Notes: a model not told the origin generated them from the letters alone. DNA of 64,000 nucleotides from Emydura subglobosa (GCA_007922225.1 ML680098.1:4012679-4076678); one strand, 5' to 3'. Numbered from the stretch's first letter, positions 36,796 to 49,334 are shown. Numbers and translations: made by a program.

Positions 36796-37129
36796 GGTAC
36801 CTAAACAGAGATTTAAGAAGTTCTAACAGCTGATTTTAAGAGCTACTGGAGGAAGCCATTTGTAGTGCACAAGTTTTATTGGTCCTACAAAACCCAGCAA
36901 ACTATGCTACGTATTCTTGAGCATCATTTATTAGCTAGAGCTGTGCACAGAATGCAAATTCCATTTCAAGGAGTTAAAGATAGTGAAATTTGTCTTTCTT
37001 CTGATAAGGAACAAAACCCATATATTTTGACTTTCTCCACAAAGGAAAATTCTGAAAATTAAATCCTTTGGGGGCTTTTATTCTGATTTCACCTCATTAT
37101 CTATGTATATACAGATATATAATTTTAAA

Positions 37130-37325
37130 ATATAAAAACCATTCAAATTGAAAAATATTTTCAAAATGGAAAATCAAAACTTGATGGTTTGACAGTGACA
37201 AAGTTTGTTCTCGTTTTGTCCAAAACAAAATTTCAGTGAAATTGACATGATTTCATGAAGCGCTTCCATGTCAGCGGAACAGTAGTCTCTGACAGAAAAT
37301 GTTCTGTTGAAATCTTTCCAACCAG
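37130..37325. repeat. Probable interspersed repeat rich in AAAATTT words
   Basis: It shares wording with 24721-24935: 'gaaaaatattttcaaaatgg', 'caaaacaaaatttcagtg' and 'cagaaaatgttctgttgaaa', ending near 'ccaaccagctcta'. Class unknown. Confidence 0.4.
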
Positions 37326-37451
37326 CTCTACAACCATTTACATAAATACAGATATAGAGCTCTCCTATAACAGGAGCTTAACATCCCATTTTGAAAACAC
37401 TGATGTTATGGTTTCTGAACCGGATTCTGTTGGGTGCTACCAGGAAATATT

Positions 37452-37564
37452 GGTCCAGATCCTCAAATTGATGTAAATAAGCATAGTAAGTAAACTGATG
37501 TAAGCAAGCATAACTTCATAGACTTCAACTGACCTGTGTCAATTTACACAAGTTGAAAATCCAG
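37452..37564. mobile_element. Palindromic repeat (CCAGATCCTCAAATTGATGTAA family)
   Basis: 'ggtccagatcctcaaattga' on the left is mirrored by 'caagttgaaaatccagct' on the right. The interior reads 'agcataacttcatagacttc', then 'tgtgtcaatttacacaag'. It is the same family as 19708-19794. Confidence 0.65.
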
Positions 37565-37655
37565 CTGTATATCTTTAAAGAGCCATAAAGTATTAGAGAA
37601 TTGTGCCACTATGTGGAGGATCTGAGTTCAGATTCTAGTCTCAGTCTTTTACTAT

Positions 37656-37893
37656 GGCTTGGTCTACACTTACCTGGCAATTCGGCAGCAGTCGACAGGA
37701 GTTACGCAAGCTATGCAGAGTAGTTTGTGTAACTCCCGTCAACTGCTGTACTTCTGTTCTGCACGGTGTCTTCACTGCACTGCGCCACTTGAGAAGGTGG
37801 TTTTAGTACATCGACTTCCTGATCGATTGAGTGGGTCTACACTGACCGCTCAGTCAATCCAGATAAGTTGATCTGATGGCAGCGACTTTGCCC
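37656..37893. mobile_element. MITE (GGTCTACACT type), right end missing
   Basis: The left end 'ggcttggtctacactta' is the reverse complement of the right end of the MITE at 45786-46046, and the two match in opposite orientation through the interior: the 'gttacgcaagcta' block, the 'cttcactgc...cacttgag' block, and the 'tgaccgctca' block. Similarity stops at about 37893, so the last roughly 22 bases with the second terminal repeat are absent or replaced. Non-coding. Confidence 0.8.
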
Positions 37894-38056
37894 TATGTAG
37901 CATGGCAAGAGGAGCAGTGCATCGGAGACACGTGATGCTTTCAACGGCAATAGGGAGGGAGGACATTGCCCCCCTGCGTATCACTATGCTGCATACCACC
38001 CATTGTGTGTGTGCAATAAGCTATTTGTGGGCCTGTACCTATACTGGAATGCACAC

Positions 38057-38125
38057 GATCTGGGGTCTGTTCCCAGGTCTGTCACAGATTCTGTGTGACC
38101 TCACATAACCACTTCGTCTCTATGG
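38057..38125 (-). mobile_element. MIR-type SINE, first part (split)
   Basis: Antisense MIR text is present: 'gatctggggtctgttcccag', 'gtctgtcacagattctgtgt' and 'gacctcacataaccacttcg'. It breaks at about 38125, where a palindromic element begins. Confidence 0.8.
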
Positions 38126-38208
38126 GGGAAGGTTTTCAAAGACTCAGCAAGAGTTTTCAATGGAAGTCAGATGCCCAACTCCCTCTTTGTGCCTTTCAAA
38201 ATATCTCC
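38126..38208. mobile_element. Short palindromic element inserted in a MIR
   Basis: 'ggaaggttttcaaagact' on the left and 'gtgcctttcaaaatatctcc' on the right are imperfect inverted arms around 'ttcaatggaagtcagatgcc'. The flanking MIR text CTCTATGG (38118-38125) and CTCTGTGC (38209-38216) represents the same MIR position twice, which fits an 8-bp target-site duplication as made by hAT transposases. Confidence 0.65.
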
Positions 38209-38395
38209 CTCTGTGCCTCAGATCTCACACCTATAAAATAAGGATATTACTCCTTTTCCTCCCACCCTCTGTATCTTACCTATTTAGGCTGTAAGGTCTT
38301 TGGGGCAGTGGCTGTCTCTTAATACATGTAGGAACAGCACCTAGCACAAGGGGACCCTGAGCTTGGGTAACGCAAAGAATAATGATATGGATATG
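38209..38395 (-). mobile_element. MIR-type SINE, second part
   Basis: It resumes with 'ctctgtgcctcagatctc' and 'cacctataaaataaggat', then 'ggctgtaaggtctttggggc', 'agtggctgtctctta' and 'ggaacagcacctagcacaag'. This is the antisense head region of the reptilian MIR-like SINE. With the first part it makes a near-complete copy. Confidence 0.85.
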
Positions 38396-38399
38396 GCAC

Positions 38400-41300
38400 T
38401 AGTCAGAGAAACCCTAATCTGGACAGGAAACCCTAATCTGTTGCCTATCCATCAGCAGTGGACAGAACTAAAAACGGAATAAAGTGAAACCAGGAGAGTT
38501 AAGCTACATATCCTCCGGTTAGACCAAAATCCTGTTTCTTGATTAGGCAGGGCAAGCTGAGAAGGGGCCTCATTTTGAAGGTCAAGCCACAGGAGGAAGC
38601 CATATGAAGGGGATATTTATGTAACACATCCATGTTATGGATATCCCTTGTGACCTCACAGCCTTAGCATGTATGATATCAAAGTGTGCTGCCAAGAAAA
38701 AGATCGTGATGACAGCAGTAAAGGATTGAAGGGTCATATATTCCCTTACTTAAATAAGGCAGAGGGCCTGAGACAAACAGTGCCAAGCTGTTTCAAAATT
38801 AAGAGGAGGAAATTGTGAGTCAATAGTTAAAATGTTCTTCCTCGGGAAATACAATTAATGTCACTCTAATTTTAAAAGTGAACATTCACACTGAGGCCTT
38901 TGAGACTGTCTGAAATGCAAGAGCTGAGTTTCCTCTTGATATTTTTCCATGAATAAAGCTAAATTAAGAGATAGCTCAAAAACAAGCAAAAAACAGGCAT
39001 TACCTGTGGCAAGGGAAGATACCAAATTCTTTTAGGGAAATGTAGAGCTGGTGAAAAATGCCAGACCAATAGCCCTGGATGATGCAGCCATCTATGCCTT
39101 CAAACAAAGGACATTACTGGTGGAAGGCTTAGCGGTGGAAGGCTAGTGGGTTTGGAGAACCATGTAAAGAAGATGGTGGGTGTACTGACTTTTCCCCACT
39201 GTTGAGGGGTTAGAGTTTGCCTGCTGCTAATGAGATGTGGAATATGGAGTTCTTTCTGGGTCTTTGCCTGCAGATAGATTCTTTCTCCTAATCTATGTCT
39301 GGCTGTGAGGTTTTGTCCTTATACATTTCTACAGTTCTTTATGCCTTTGTTACTTCAGGACTGCACTACCTCAGCATGCTCTATATGAAGCTATCCTTGA
39401 AAACCATTCAGAAACTTGAGTTAGTGTGGCACTTGGTTCTCCATTTAATCACATGGAACATGTAGTACTTGCACTTTGTAGATTGCATTGGCTGTTCATT
39501 TGTTTCCTGGTCCAATTAAATGCATTGATTTAATCTATAAAACTATACGGCTTTCATGGGTCCCATTTCTGCATTGTGAGCCATGTGAGCAATCTGCTAC
39601 ATCTGTGCACAGACCCAGGGAAGCCAATGGACACATGTAAAATTGCAGTGTAGGACTGGGGCCTTAGAGACTGCCTCTCTCCTCACAGAAACCATTCCAA
39701 CAGCTGAGTTCAGCTAAAGTCCCTCTATCTGAAATCTAAGAAGCAGGGGATTCCCAGGGGAACGCACTTCCACATTTTGATCTGGCAAAGCCCATGGTTT
39801 TATTTACCTTTAAGGGCACTGCATGTTGCAAGACCTTTCCTGGGTAAGTATGAAGAGTAGGGTAAACTTATTGCCTCAGCCTGGGAGCTCTATTTTAAGA
39901 AGAGTTTCATCGTTTTTTATTCTGGGAGGATTTTTGATAATGTCAATATGTACAGAAATTATTGATGGGTACATATTTTACAAACCAAAACTACATACAT
40001 AAAGGCTGTCCTCCAAGAGGCTCCCTCTTGAACTGGAGGGGACTGTTGTACTGTCTTCATAGCTATTCAACCATTGGCCTCGCTGCTGTGAGTGTGATTA
40101 CATTTTCCTAGTAAGTATGGTTTTTGTGGCAAGGATGTACCTGGATGTCAGTACCTATCCATTGGGAATTGGACTCTTGGCCCTGCTCATATCTCATGTG
40201 CCAGATAAAAGACATCTGACTATTGATATTCAGTCACTATTATGGCTGAGTTGGGACTAAATTAAATGGAGATGAAATGACTTACTCATATGCCCATTAT
40301 TAATTATACTACTTCAGTCCCTCAGATAGCTGCATGTACCTATTAACAACAATGCAGATACGCAGGACTATCTTCTGAAATTAATAACAGCAAAGACTAC
40401 TCTGAGACTGAATTGGACTATTAATTCCACAGGACACAGGGGGACTACGTGTAATGTGACTTTAGAGGACAGAACTCTATCCATATTTCTCTCTCTCCTA
40501 ACTAGAACTATCATCAACCATGGGGAGACCTCCTTTGTTGCTATAAAACCTTAGTGTCCTTTTTTTAATGTGTCCTTTTATATGGCACCTTACATACAGA
40601 TACTCGCCTGCTTAAATACTTTGAAAGCTGCTGGTAACAGTAAAATAAGTACCTAAATCTATAACAAATGCACCACTCAATGTACCTTGAGATGAATGTA
40701 TGATAAATAACAAACTGTCATCACACCCCTGACTCTCACACTTCCACCTGCTTATGTGGTGTAACCTGGGACTTGATAGCAGGGCATTTGGTTCCAGTGG
40801 GGGAGGCTCGCGAGTTCAGAACTGTAATTTAGGAACTTCATGAAATTCAGAAACAGGAAAAAGACCCAGCCGGACCAACAACTTTACCTTTTTGATTTAT
40901 CTTAATCTCACTTTCTTGCTTTTTCAGCATGTCCCAATCCCCACTTGGATCTTATTTCCATCATGTGGGGTTCTCCCCTCAAATTTCATACAGCTTCTTT
41001 GTAGTCTTTAAAATATTATATCCATATCATCTTTTCCTTTCTCCCCAATCTCTGGTAGTGAGGTTTTTCATCCCCTTGAGGGAACTCTGAAGATTGACAC
41101 CAAATTTCTCCCTTCCTGATAAACAGAACTCTCTTTAAAGTAAGATGGTGACACCCTTTAATTTAACACATTGGCCAATGTTGAGCAATCAGAATATTCT
41201 TGCCTTTTCCTGTGAATGAATATAAGACCTCTGGTCCCTTTCAAAACCTCTGTTGGCTGAAAGAACTAAAGGCTAGATCCACGAGTAGAACTTAAGTCTT

Positions 41301-42135
41301 CATAAATCAACAGCCACCCTAAAACCTATTTTCTCCCTTTTGAAATGTGCTAAGCATAAGTGCAGACACTAAGTAACGCACACTGGAACACTAGTAAATC
41401 AATCTTAAGAGACCTTTAAGAGGCCTTGAAGTATCGTCTCTCATGTTTTATATACTGCCGCTTTGTGTGCAACCTCCACCGGGCATAAGAAATGAGACAT
41501 TTTTAGGATTATTGAGCACAACATTTTTACAGAAGATCAGCATGAAATTATTTGGCTGGAGCACAGGTGTTTCTTTAATTATGTAACATTTGGAAAACTC
41601 ACTGAACTCAATGACCCTCAGATTCACACTCCTACTTCTGTGGTTTGGTGGATTAGGATATAATAATAAATGTAGGGACAGAGACTGGCTCCAAGACCTG
41701 ATTATGTGCTTTCCCACATTGCCTGTGCTTTTTTATTTTATTTTAAGTTTTTGTAGGTGTGTTTTTCAGCATTTCTGAAACAATGTACATTTAAGGCTGG
41801 GAATTTTGCACACTATAATTAAAGGCACAGACTGCAAGACACAGATGTACACTATCATAAGTAGGCGAACTACTGTACAAGATGCCGCTGGATGCAACAA
41901 GACCAGGTATAAACACTGCATAAGCCCTTGAGAGTATGATAACAGTACTTTGCCCACAATATATTAATCTCAAGTTGCTCTTATGCATCATTTAGGTACT
42001 TTCTTTATCAGTAGTCTTCAGAGAGAGACTTAAGTCAGTGAGTACCTATTCGCAAAAGAGCAGAAGCAGAAGTAGCTGTATGGCTGTCCCCCTTTTCCCC
42101 CATTTTCTGATTGTGCTCCACTGATTGAGAAGTCC
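38400..42135. other. Noncoding stretch
   Basis: No exon, RNA gene or confident repeat in this 3.7 kb. The open frames are short and without domains. Confidence 0.4.
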
Positions 42136-42137
42136 TG

Positions 42138-42352
42138 TCTAATGGCTAGAGCAGAGTAGTGGAAATCATGACTTGTGTGTTGTATTCCCAGCTGTGCCAC
42201 TGACTCTGCTTCACACCCTCTTTGCACTTCAATTTACCCCTCTATACAAAGAGATGATAGTGATACTTACATAAGTCATAGTAGCACTGTGAGGATTAAT
42301 TCACTAATACTTGCAAAATCCTTAGCTATCTGTGCAGATGTTAGATAAGGGT
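42138..42352 (-). mobile_element. MIR/CORE-type SINE
   Basis: Antisense blocks occur in order: 'ctaatggctagagcagagta', 'ttcccagctgtgccactgac', 'cacttcaatttacccctcta', 'cactgtgaggattaattcac' and 'gcaaaatccttagctatctg'. It is a nearly complete but diverged copy. Confidence 0.85.
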
Positions 42353-42359
42353 AAAAAAT

Positions 42360-43485
42360 TATATTCCATGCAACTATATAAGTTGTTGCCTAAAAAACTT
42401 GATCATTTAAACATATGGAATGAATTTAGTGGAACCTAAAGAGAAGCCCATGAAGACGTATAGAAACCATATTCTTCTGTCCTAGACAGACCACAGGTCA
42501 AGTGGACACTGTGGAAGGCTCCTTAATTTGCCAGGCAAGTTTAAGGCTTCATGTCGGACAAGACTAGACTTGGGAAAATATGAGCCTCACTACCCTTCCT
42601 GAAGTATTTTCTCCCCTTGGACTCAAGAGTATGAAATCTACAAGGTCTGCATGTCATAACTTTGGGTCCAAGTCCAGCCAGCCAGAGGGAGGCAAACAAG
42701 AACAAAACACCATTATGGTTGTGGAAATCTGGCTGTAATGGCAGCCCAGGAGAAAAAGCCTCCCATTTTAAGGAGAGCTCAAGAAAGCGAAAAGGTTCAA
42801 GGTTGTGGATGTCCCAGAGTAAAACCCTTCCTTCTTAGCTGTTAGTTACAAGACTGATGCCATGGAGTAAGGCTTGTTGAGCCCAGATTCATTAAGCATT
42901 CATACAGTGGCAAATTCCAGAGCAAACATCCCCCCACCAAGTTTGAAATAACTAGGAAAGGCATGCATTAAGAGACTATTTCAATACCATTATGCAATAG
43001 CACCAAAACAAATAGAGCATAACAATGAATAGGAAGATTTGATGAGCAAAAAGTTACCGAGCCTTCCCAAGGAAGACACACACAATGTAAACTACACCTT
43101 AATTGCAACAGAAACAGCAGAAAGATGCATTGGGAACATTGTCTCTAACATTTTGCAATAGCATGAAAACAAGTACTGCATTTATTAAACAGCATGAAAT
43201 CCATTTAACGCTTCTCTGGATGCACTAATTAGGTTTTGTATATTGGGGCAGAGCAATACAGTACTGAGGGCAAAATACTGCATTTATTAACATTCCATGC
43301 TACTGCTACTACTGCTTATACAATGTGATACCAGTTAGGTCAATGCACCCTGAATGACACAGTAAAGTGGTATTTTTGAAAAAACATATATTTAAATACA
43401 TGTGTTGGAACATCTAATTATAGGAAATGAGAGCAAGAATGGTAAGCCCTTTAATATGCTCCTTTATGAAATTAGGCTTGGTTCT
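42360..43485. other. Noncoding stretch
   Basis: Nothing recognised. 'atactgcatttattaa' occurs twice, near 43174 and 43275, with local similarity, perhaps a weak old duplication. Confidence 0.35.
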
Positions 43486-43489
43486 TGAA

Positions 43490-43610
43490 AACACATATGC
43501 TAAATGCTAAACTTTAGGCATGCAAACAGTCCTGGAGAGTTCAATAGGATACTTGCTCATGTGCTTGAAGTTAAACACACGCATAAGCATTTGCAAAGTT
43601 GGGGTCTTAG
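43490..43610. mobile_element. Palindromic repeat (CTGCAAA..CATGTGCTTAA family)
   Basis: 'acacatatgctaaatgcta' and 'aactttaggcatgcaaacag' on the left are mirrored by 'ctcatgtgcttgaagttaaa' and 'cgcataagcatttgcaaag' on the right, around 'gttcaatagg'. The same family occurs at 54436, 56070 and 57102. Confidence 0.65.
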
Positions 43611-43614
43611 TGAT

Positions 43615-45366
43615 TGCTCTGCGAGTGAAATTTTGTGATATCCAAACTCCCATTCTGATGCTGCATTTAGAGCCAAAATAAGAGATGAGAGAAGTGTTGT
43701 TTGTTTTTAATTACATCATTCCTTCACTGAATCCAAGTGTATTTATTTACCAAAATAATACCCTCAAAATCCCATCACAGCAAGCATTGTACCTACTTCA
43801 ACACAGGGATGATAAATCTTGCCAACCAACTGTAATTTCTTCTCGACTCTTTTGCTGCAGGTATAACTAACAATTTTACATTTCTCTGGGCTAAAACCTT
43901 TCCAAAGAGAGTTTTCAAGTAAAACTAACAAGGCTAGGGGATTGCAACTTTCAGACATATCAGAAGATCCAGGCATGTATGTTGGAGGGCATGTTTGTCA
44001 GGAAAAAAAAATGCAAACTTTTACATACCGGCAGATGCCTATACCCACACGCAGCCCTGATTATGTCAGTGGGGATCCACATAGGTCCAGGATTCTAACC
44101 GCATGGAGCAGCTTGCAGGATCGGGCCTTAGACATTACATAATGGCTATGATTTTCAAAGGAGCTTAAGGGAGTCAAGTGCAGCTGTGCTTCACACAGAA
44201 ATGGTCAAACTGTGCAGTCATCAACTGCAGCCTATAGTGTGGTTACAAACAATATGTGACTTTTCTTAGCAACTTCCTTGCAAGTAGGCACCTAGCTGAG
44301 ACTGTGAGCATCACTCTTATGTAAAAGCATTCCACAGTAGTTACAGGTACTATATGTACCTACTGCTTCTAAGTATTCGCTTTTACAAGAAGCCAGGATT
44401 GTTCACGAATAGAACTATCATTTTTCTTGTTTTCCAAGTTGTATTTTTGGCTCCAACCAAATCAATGGAGCTATTAGCAGGATGAATATTATGAATTCTG
44501 ACAAAGTATCAATAAACCAATCTGCGTGTGGACTATCAATAAGTTCTTTTATATTCACCAAAATGTTTACATGTAACTAAAAAACAGAGACTGATTTGTA
44601 TTGGAAATGCAAACAATATTAAATATCAGCTCTGCTGGCTCAGACTCCAAGATTTATTCTGGCAGTCAGAACTTTAACCTGGAACTCAATAAAATCCATA
44701 CTATCTTCTTGCAACCCTGTTCCTGGTACTAGACTTCAAATGTGTACAGAATATGATCGAAATATACTATCTGAATAAAAATCTTTTTTGGAAACCACAC
44801 AATACTTAAAAGAAAAGTAGACATGCAATGTTCACCTCTATATTGATACAAATGGCTTAAAGGAAGTGTCTGCCTCTCCTCTGTTTTGTAAGGGAGACCC
44901 AAAGTATAAGCTAACCTCACGTTACTCCCATAATATATCTATGTGGAAGAGAGAGTGGGCTGAGCTTGCTCACATCATTTATAACTACCAGTGTAGTGTC
45001 TGGCTTACAGAGGCACTGCTGTCCCTGATAAGATCAGCAGAACTTTGGGTTGGGAACAGGATAGAGAATCCTGGTTTGGAAGGTGGAAGTGATGGAACTG
45101 AGAAAACTGACCTAGCTCAGCACTCTGATACAGTACAAATTCTGGTGTACTAAGGAATTAGTAATTTACTAATATATGGAAAAAGGAAAAGAGACATGCA
45201 CGTGTGGAAAGCTGAGGAGAAATGATTTTTTGTGAACTCTGCTCTTACACTGAGTGTGGCAAATCTCTTCCAAAAAGATTTTTCAAACCCATTTCCCTCA
45301 ACTTCATCTTTTCACTGCTACAGATACATCCCACTTGCAAGAAAAAACAAGATTCCACCAGCTAAA

Positions 45367-45370
<4 letters not shown>
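43615..45370. other. Noncoding stretch
   Basis: No gene or confident repeat. A stub 'gctatgattttcaaaggagc' near 44144 may be the left arm of a palindromic repeat without its partner. Confidence 0.35.
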
Positions 45371-45372
<2 letters not shown>

Positions 45373-45397
<25 letters not shown>

Positions 45398-45398
45398 T
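45373..45398. repeat. Poly-T tract (26 T)
   Basis: An uninterrupted T run. A retrocopy on the minus strand would have its body to the right, but no AATAAA signal (TTTATT on this strand) lies close and no gene similarity is visible, so a simple repeat is the safer reading. Confidence 0.9.
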
Positions 45399-45596
45399 AC
45401 AGTGCTGGCAAAAACCGTAAGATTGGTGGCTTTCTTAGTTCCTTGGGCACTAAAAGTGACTCATTGAATCTAGGTAAAAAACTTGGAATCTCCATTTCTA
45501 AGAGTCTGGACTTTATTCATAAAAGATTGGACAATTTACAACAATCAATCATGAAAACTAGAGCAAGGGGCTGCAGAACATTGTCATAGAATCAAA

Positions 45597-45633
45597 TAGA
45601 ATGCTATGAAGTCATCCACCTCATAGCATTCTA
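45597..45633. repeat. Perfect 13-bp inverted repeat, 11-base loop
   Basis: TAGAATGCTATGA at 45597-45609 pairs exactly with TCATAGCATTCTA at 45621-45633. Confidence 0.9.
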
Positions 45634-45785
45634 ATGCTGTTTCAGATCTAACTAGAGATAGTAAAACATTCCTTTCGGTGATGGATGAAATGTAAAACAA
45701 GCACATGTCCAAGCATTAAGACCTACTGGTACTCTGGAAGGAACTAGAGTCCTCTGACCCTTCCTTCTTTGATAATTGGCTAACT

Positions 45786-46046
45786 GAGGGTACGTCTTCA
45801 CTGACGGCAGCAAATTTGCCGCCATCAGATCGATCTATCTGGATCGATTGAGCGGTCAGTGAAGACCCGCTCATTCAATCTGGAAGTCGACGCATTAAAA
45901 CCACTTCCTCAAGTGGTGCAGCGCAGTGAAGATGCCACATAGAAGAGGATTTAAGAAGTCGATGGGAGTTACGCAAGCTACTCTGTGTAGCTTGCATAAC
46001 TCCCATCAACTGTCACAGAATTTCAATGTAAGTGTAGACCAGGCCT
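45786..46046. mobile_element. Complete MITE (GGGTACGTCTTCACT ... AGTGTAGACC)
   Basis: It is about 260 bp long with short imperfect terminal inverted repeats ('gggtacgtcttcact' and 'agtgtagaccaggcc'). The interior contains fold-back pairs: 'gatcgattgagcggtcagtg' with 'cactgacggc', and 'gttacgcaagctactctg' with 'tgtagcttgcataactcc'. It is homologous in reverse orientation to 37656-37893. Such MITEs are abundant in turtle and crocodilian genomes. It is non-coding and mobilised in trans. A TGA at both borders (45785-45787 and 46046-46048) could be a target duplication, but this is weak. Confidence 0.8.
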
Positions 46047-46049
46047 GAA

Positions 46050-49000
46050 TTATTGCATTTTTCTAATCTAGAGGACTCTGCTCCAGCACAATTTGCCAAG
46101 ACACTCTTCGAAAGGAAGGAACCAGCATCTGAATCTATGCCATGCAGTGTACTAGTAACATGCAGCTCCCTGGCACTCTACAGCAGGATTCTTGATGGAA
46201 TTATTGTTCCATCGCTCTAAGACAGGAGTTGAAATTACTAATGTTACTTAAAATATAGAAAAACTTTGCTTCAGCTAATTCTTGGGTAAAGTAGAATCAA
46301 GACAATTACGCTGTATCCCTGCTTGGTTGTTGTGAGGGAAAGATGGCCATTCATATTTCTTTAAACCAATGGAAGAAGCAGAGAACTTTGCTATTTTGGG
46401 CAGGGAGGGACAGGAAGTAGGCAGAGCAGTGATTCTGCCTCCTCCCCTCCCACATGAGCTAAGAGAATTTAGTTGATTCAAATGGGGAAAGTAATTTGCA
46501 CCCAATAAAGAGCTAAAGTAAACTGCTTATTACTGGGAGCCAGTGGGGGAACAGGGAAGGAATTGTGACTCTGATGAGGGTACTACTTGACAGAGTGCCA
46601 TGATGCACTGCCCTTCACACATGGCACTGAGCAAAGATCTTAATCTATATCTAGGCCAGCAAGTCCAAGAGGAAGAGAAGAAACATGAAATTCAGGAGCA
46701 ATAATCCCTCGAAAGAACAACAAAGTATTATTGCAAAAGATTTTGCATTTTTTTATTTATAGATCTCAAATCCTACCAGGGTCTCATGCCCTGAAGAACC
46801 TGTAACTTGAACCTGATTTTAAAATGTCCTTTTACAAATAACAATTGAGTCTTTACACTGAACCTAATTTCATCATCATGATGGTAATTTTAAAATAAAT
46901 GAAAATAATATAAATAGTATATAGATGGCTAAGACACAGACATTGATCATTGCTTTAATAAAGTTTATTAGTATTGCTACTGGAGTTTTGTCATTGGCTT
47001 ATCTGAATACATTTCCCTGAATATGCCTGTGTGAGAACGGATCTTGATTTCCCATCATGTTACCACTGGTCTATAATTGCTTTAGCAGCTGCAGTATAAG
47101 AGCTTATGGCATCATCTCTGTTACTTCAAAGCATCATGGTTCTGAAGATTAGATCTGCTGACTGCATGCTTTGGTATCCGTGAAACATCATTCCAGACAG
47201 AGAGTACTGTTACAGGATATAGTTTTTTGGCTTAAATAATAATATTGGAAAAGTCCTTAGCACACAGATTTTTTTTCTACTGGGAACAAATTATTTGAAA
47301 TGCCTATAAATGTCCATGATGGAACATACATGGAAATGGAATCTTTGACTTTGCTAGAAACGTGGGATTTGCCGGTGATCAGTTCACTGTGTCTGGTATT
47401 CAGCTGCAGGTTATAACCCCTCTCCCATCTGCTGCAATGAAGCCTCTACAATGCATCTAATCAACTGTACAAAGTTGCTCATGGAAGGAAATATTCCCAT
47501 TGTGGCCCACTCTTGTGGAATTTGATGTTTTTCCAAAAGTCCCAGCTCCTGTAGTCCTGTGATAATTTAAAAATTTCAGTTTTCATTTAAAAAGAAAAAA
47601 GTTTCTAGCCTTCGTGGTAGTGCAGAAAAGCTCGAAAATGTGAACCTTATATGTTTAAAAACCAGAAGGCAAATAAAAAACCCCCAAAGATTTTGTAAAA
47701 TCTCATGATTTTAAGCCCATTTTTAGATGTTTTGCAAGGCCTGACTAATGATTTTTTAATCCTGGCAATATTGTATTCCTTCCTGCCCCTGAGCGGATAT
47801 AACCTGAAACACAAGGTTTGATGGTCTTCATTTTCTTAGCTAACAAGGGGTAATATTGGTAATAATACTCAAATGGTAATAAAATTATCCTAAATTTTTA
47901 AACATCCAGTTAAATTAGCTTATATGTACACACATAACTGAGGAAGACTTGGACAATTCTGTCAGGTTGCCTCTCTCCTCCTCTTCGCAGTGCATTCTGC
48001 AAAAATTAAATTGCAAGGATATTTTCTAAATCCTAACATTTGATTTCTTGGAAATCTCTACCACATTTAAAAAGGCCTAATTCATTAAAATATTTCTCTC
48101 TTATATCTTAAATAATTTAAAGTAGAAATAAGAAAAAAAAAGTCTTATAAAGCAGCTTTTGGGCCAAATAATTTACAAATGCTTTACAAAGTATTGGCTT
48201 AATTTGCTCAGGCATCTGAGCTCTGTTTGATGCAGGAGAGAGCCATGGGGGAGTGGTTATGGTGCCCTTATTCTGTTCCTGTCTGCTCCTGGTGACCGCT
48301 AAAGCAGCCGAAATTATTCTCTAATTTATGCCACTGGGGTAAAGTCTTTCATGGACTGTATGTCAGTGAAAGAATTCTTGCACAAGAGGAATTATTTGTT
48401 GACCTTTTACAGCCAGAATCTGGCCTCTTTGCCCCTGAGCACAACGGAGAGTCAGGCTCCACATCGGCTGAGAAGAGTAGCATCAATGGAATCCACTTTC
48501 AACTTTTTTTTTTTACATCAAACTTTAAAAAAATTGACCATCTCTGCTGCAGAAAGTAGAATGGTTTTACTTCCCATTCACTTGCCACATCTGGGGTATG
48601 ATAGGGCAGATGCTGAACAGCACATTTTTTAGAACTATCACGTGACAGAAGGGAGTGAAGAACTCTGTTTCTAGATGAAAACGTGAGAGGAAGGTAGGTA
48701 GTTATCCAAATTGAACTTTTCCCAGTTTTCTTTTAAAAGGGTGGGGAGAAATACTGTAAAGAAAACGGAGAAAATGAACTAAGAGACAGGAAGAAAACCA
48801 AAAATAAAGGACAGAGAAGAGGAAAGATCCAAGTTGTCAGACAGAGTGACACTTGGAAGGGCTACCTTCAGAGAGTCACTTAATAATTAATTAATAAAAT
48901 AACCACTACTACTTCTTCTATACACATACGCAGCACTTGATCCTCAAATTGCAAGATTTTCTTAGTCTCCTGCTCTAGCCAAAATGTTACAGGAGGCATC

Positions 49001-49295
49001 ATCAGGAACTAAGAATAAAGGCACTGGCTCTTGCAGTAGTAGTGCACCAAAAGCAGTGCCAGGAAGATACAGGTGTGACAACAATATCCAGTGATTCCAC
49101 ATCCTAGCAAATGTAAAACCAGCACCACTGCCATTCACCAGCATGCATCTCCAGCTGTTCTTGTAATGCAGCAGCAAAAAACTCCATTAGGTTTTCCTGA
49201 CACAAACAAATGCAGCCCTAGAGATTATTTAGGGAACACTATGGGGATGGAGATACATTCTAACTAGATTTTACAGACTGTTTATGTATAGTTTT
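46050..49295. other. Noncoding stretch
   Basis: No exon or recognised transposon. The parts at 46890-47250 and 47860-48140 are AT-rich, repeat-free and could be regulatory. Open frames such as 48351-48632 (plus strand) have no domain. Confidence 0.35.
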
Positions 49296-49298
49296 CTT

Positions 49299-49302
49299 AT
49301 AC

Positions 49303-49333
<31 letters not shown>

Positions 49334-49334
49334 A
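49299..49334. repeat. (TA)n(CA)n microsatellite
   Basis: A TATATA tract leads into an ACACAC tract of about 16 bases. Confidence 0.95.

Noticed and set aside
45373..45398. Poly-T as the tail of a minus-strand processed pseudogene
   Set aside because: No poly(A) signal nearby, no gene similarity to the right and no target duplications seen.
45254..45589. 111-codon open frame, the longest in the window
   Set aside because: It crosses a 26-T tract that encodes a Phe run; no domain and no conservation signal, so chance.
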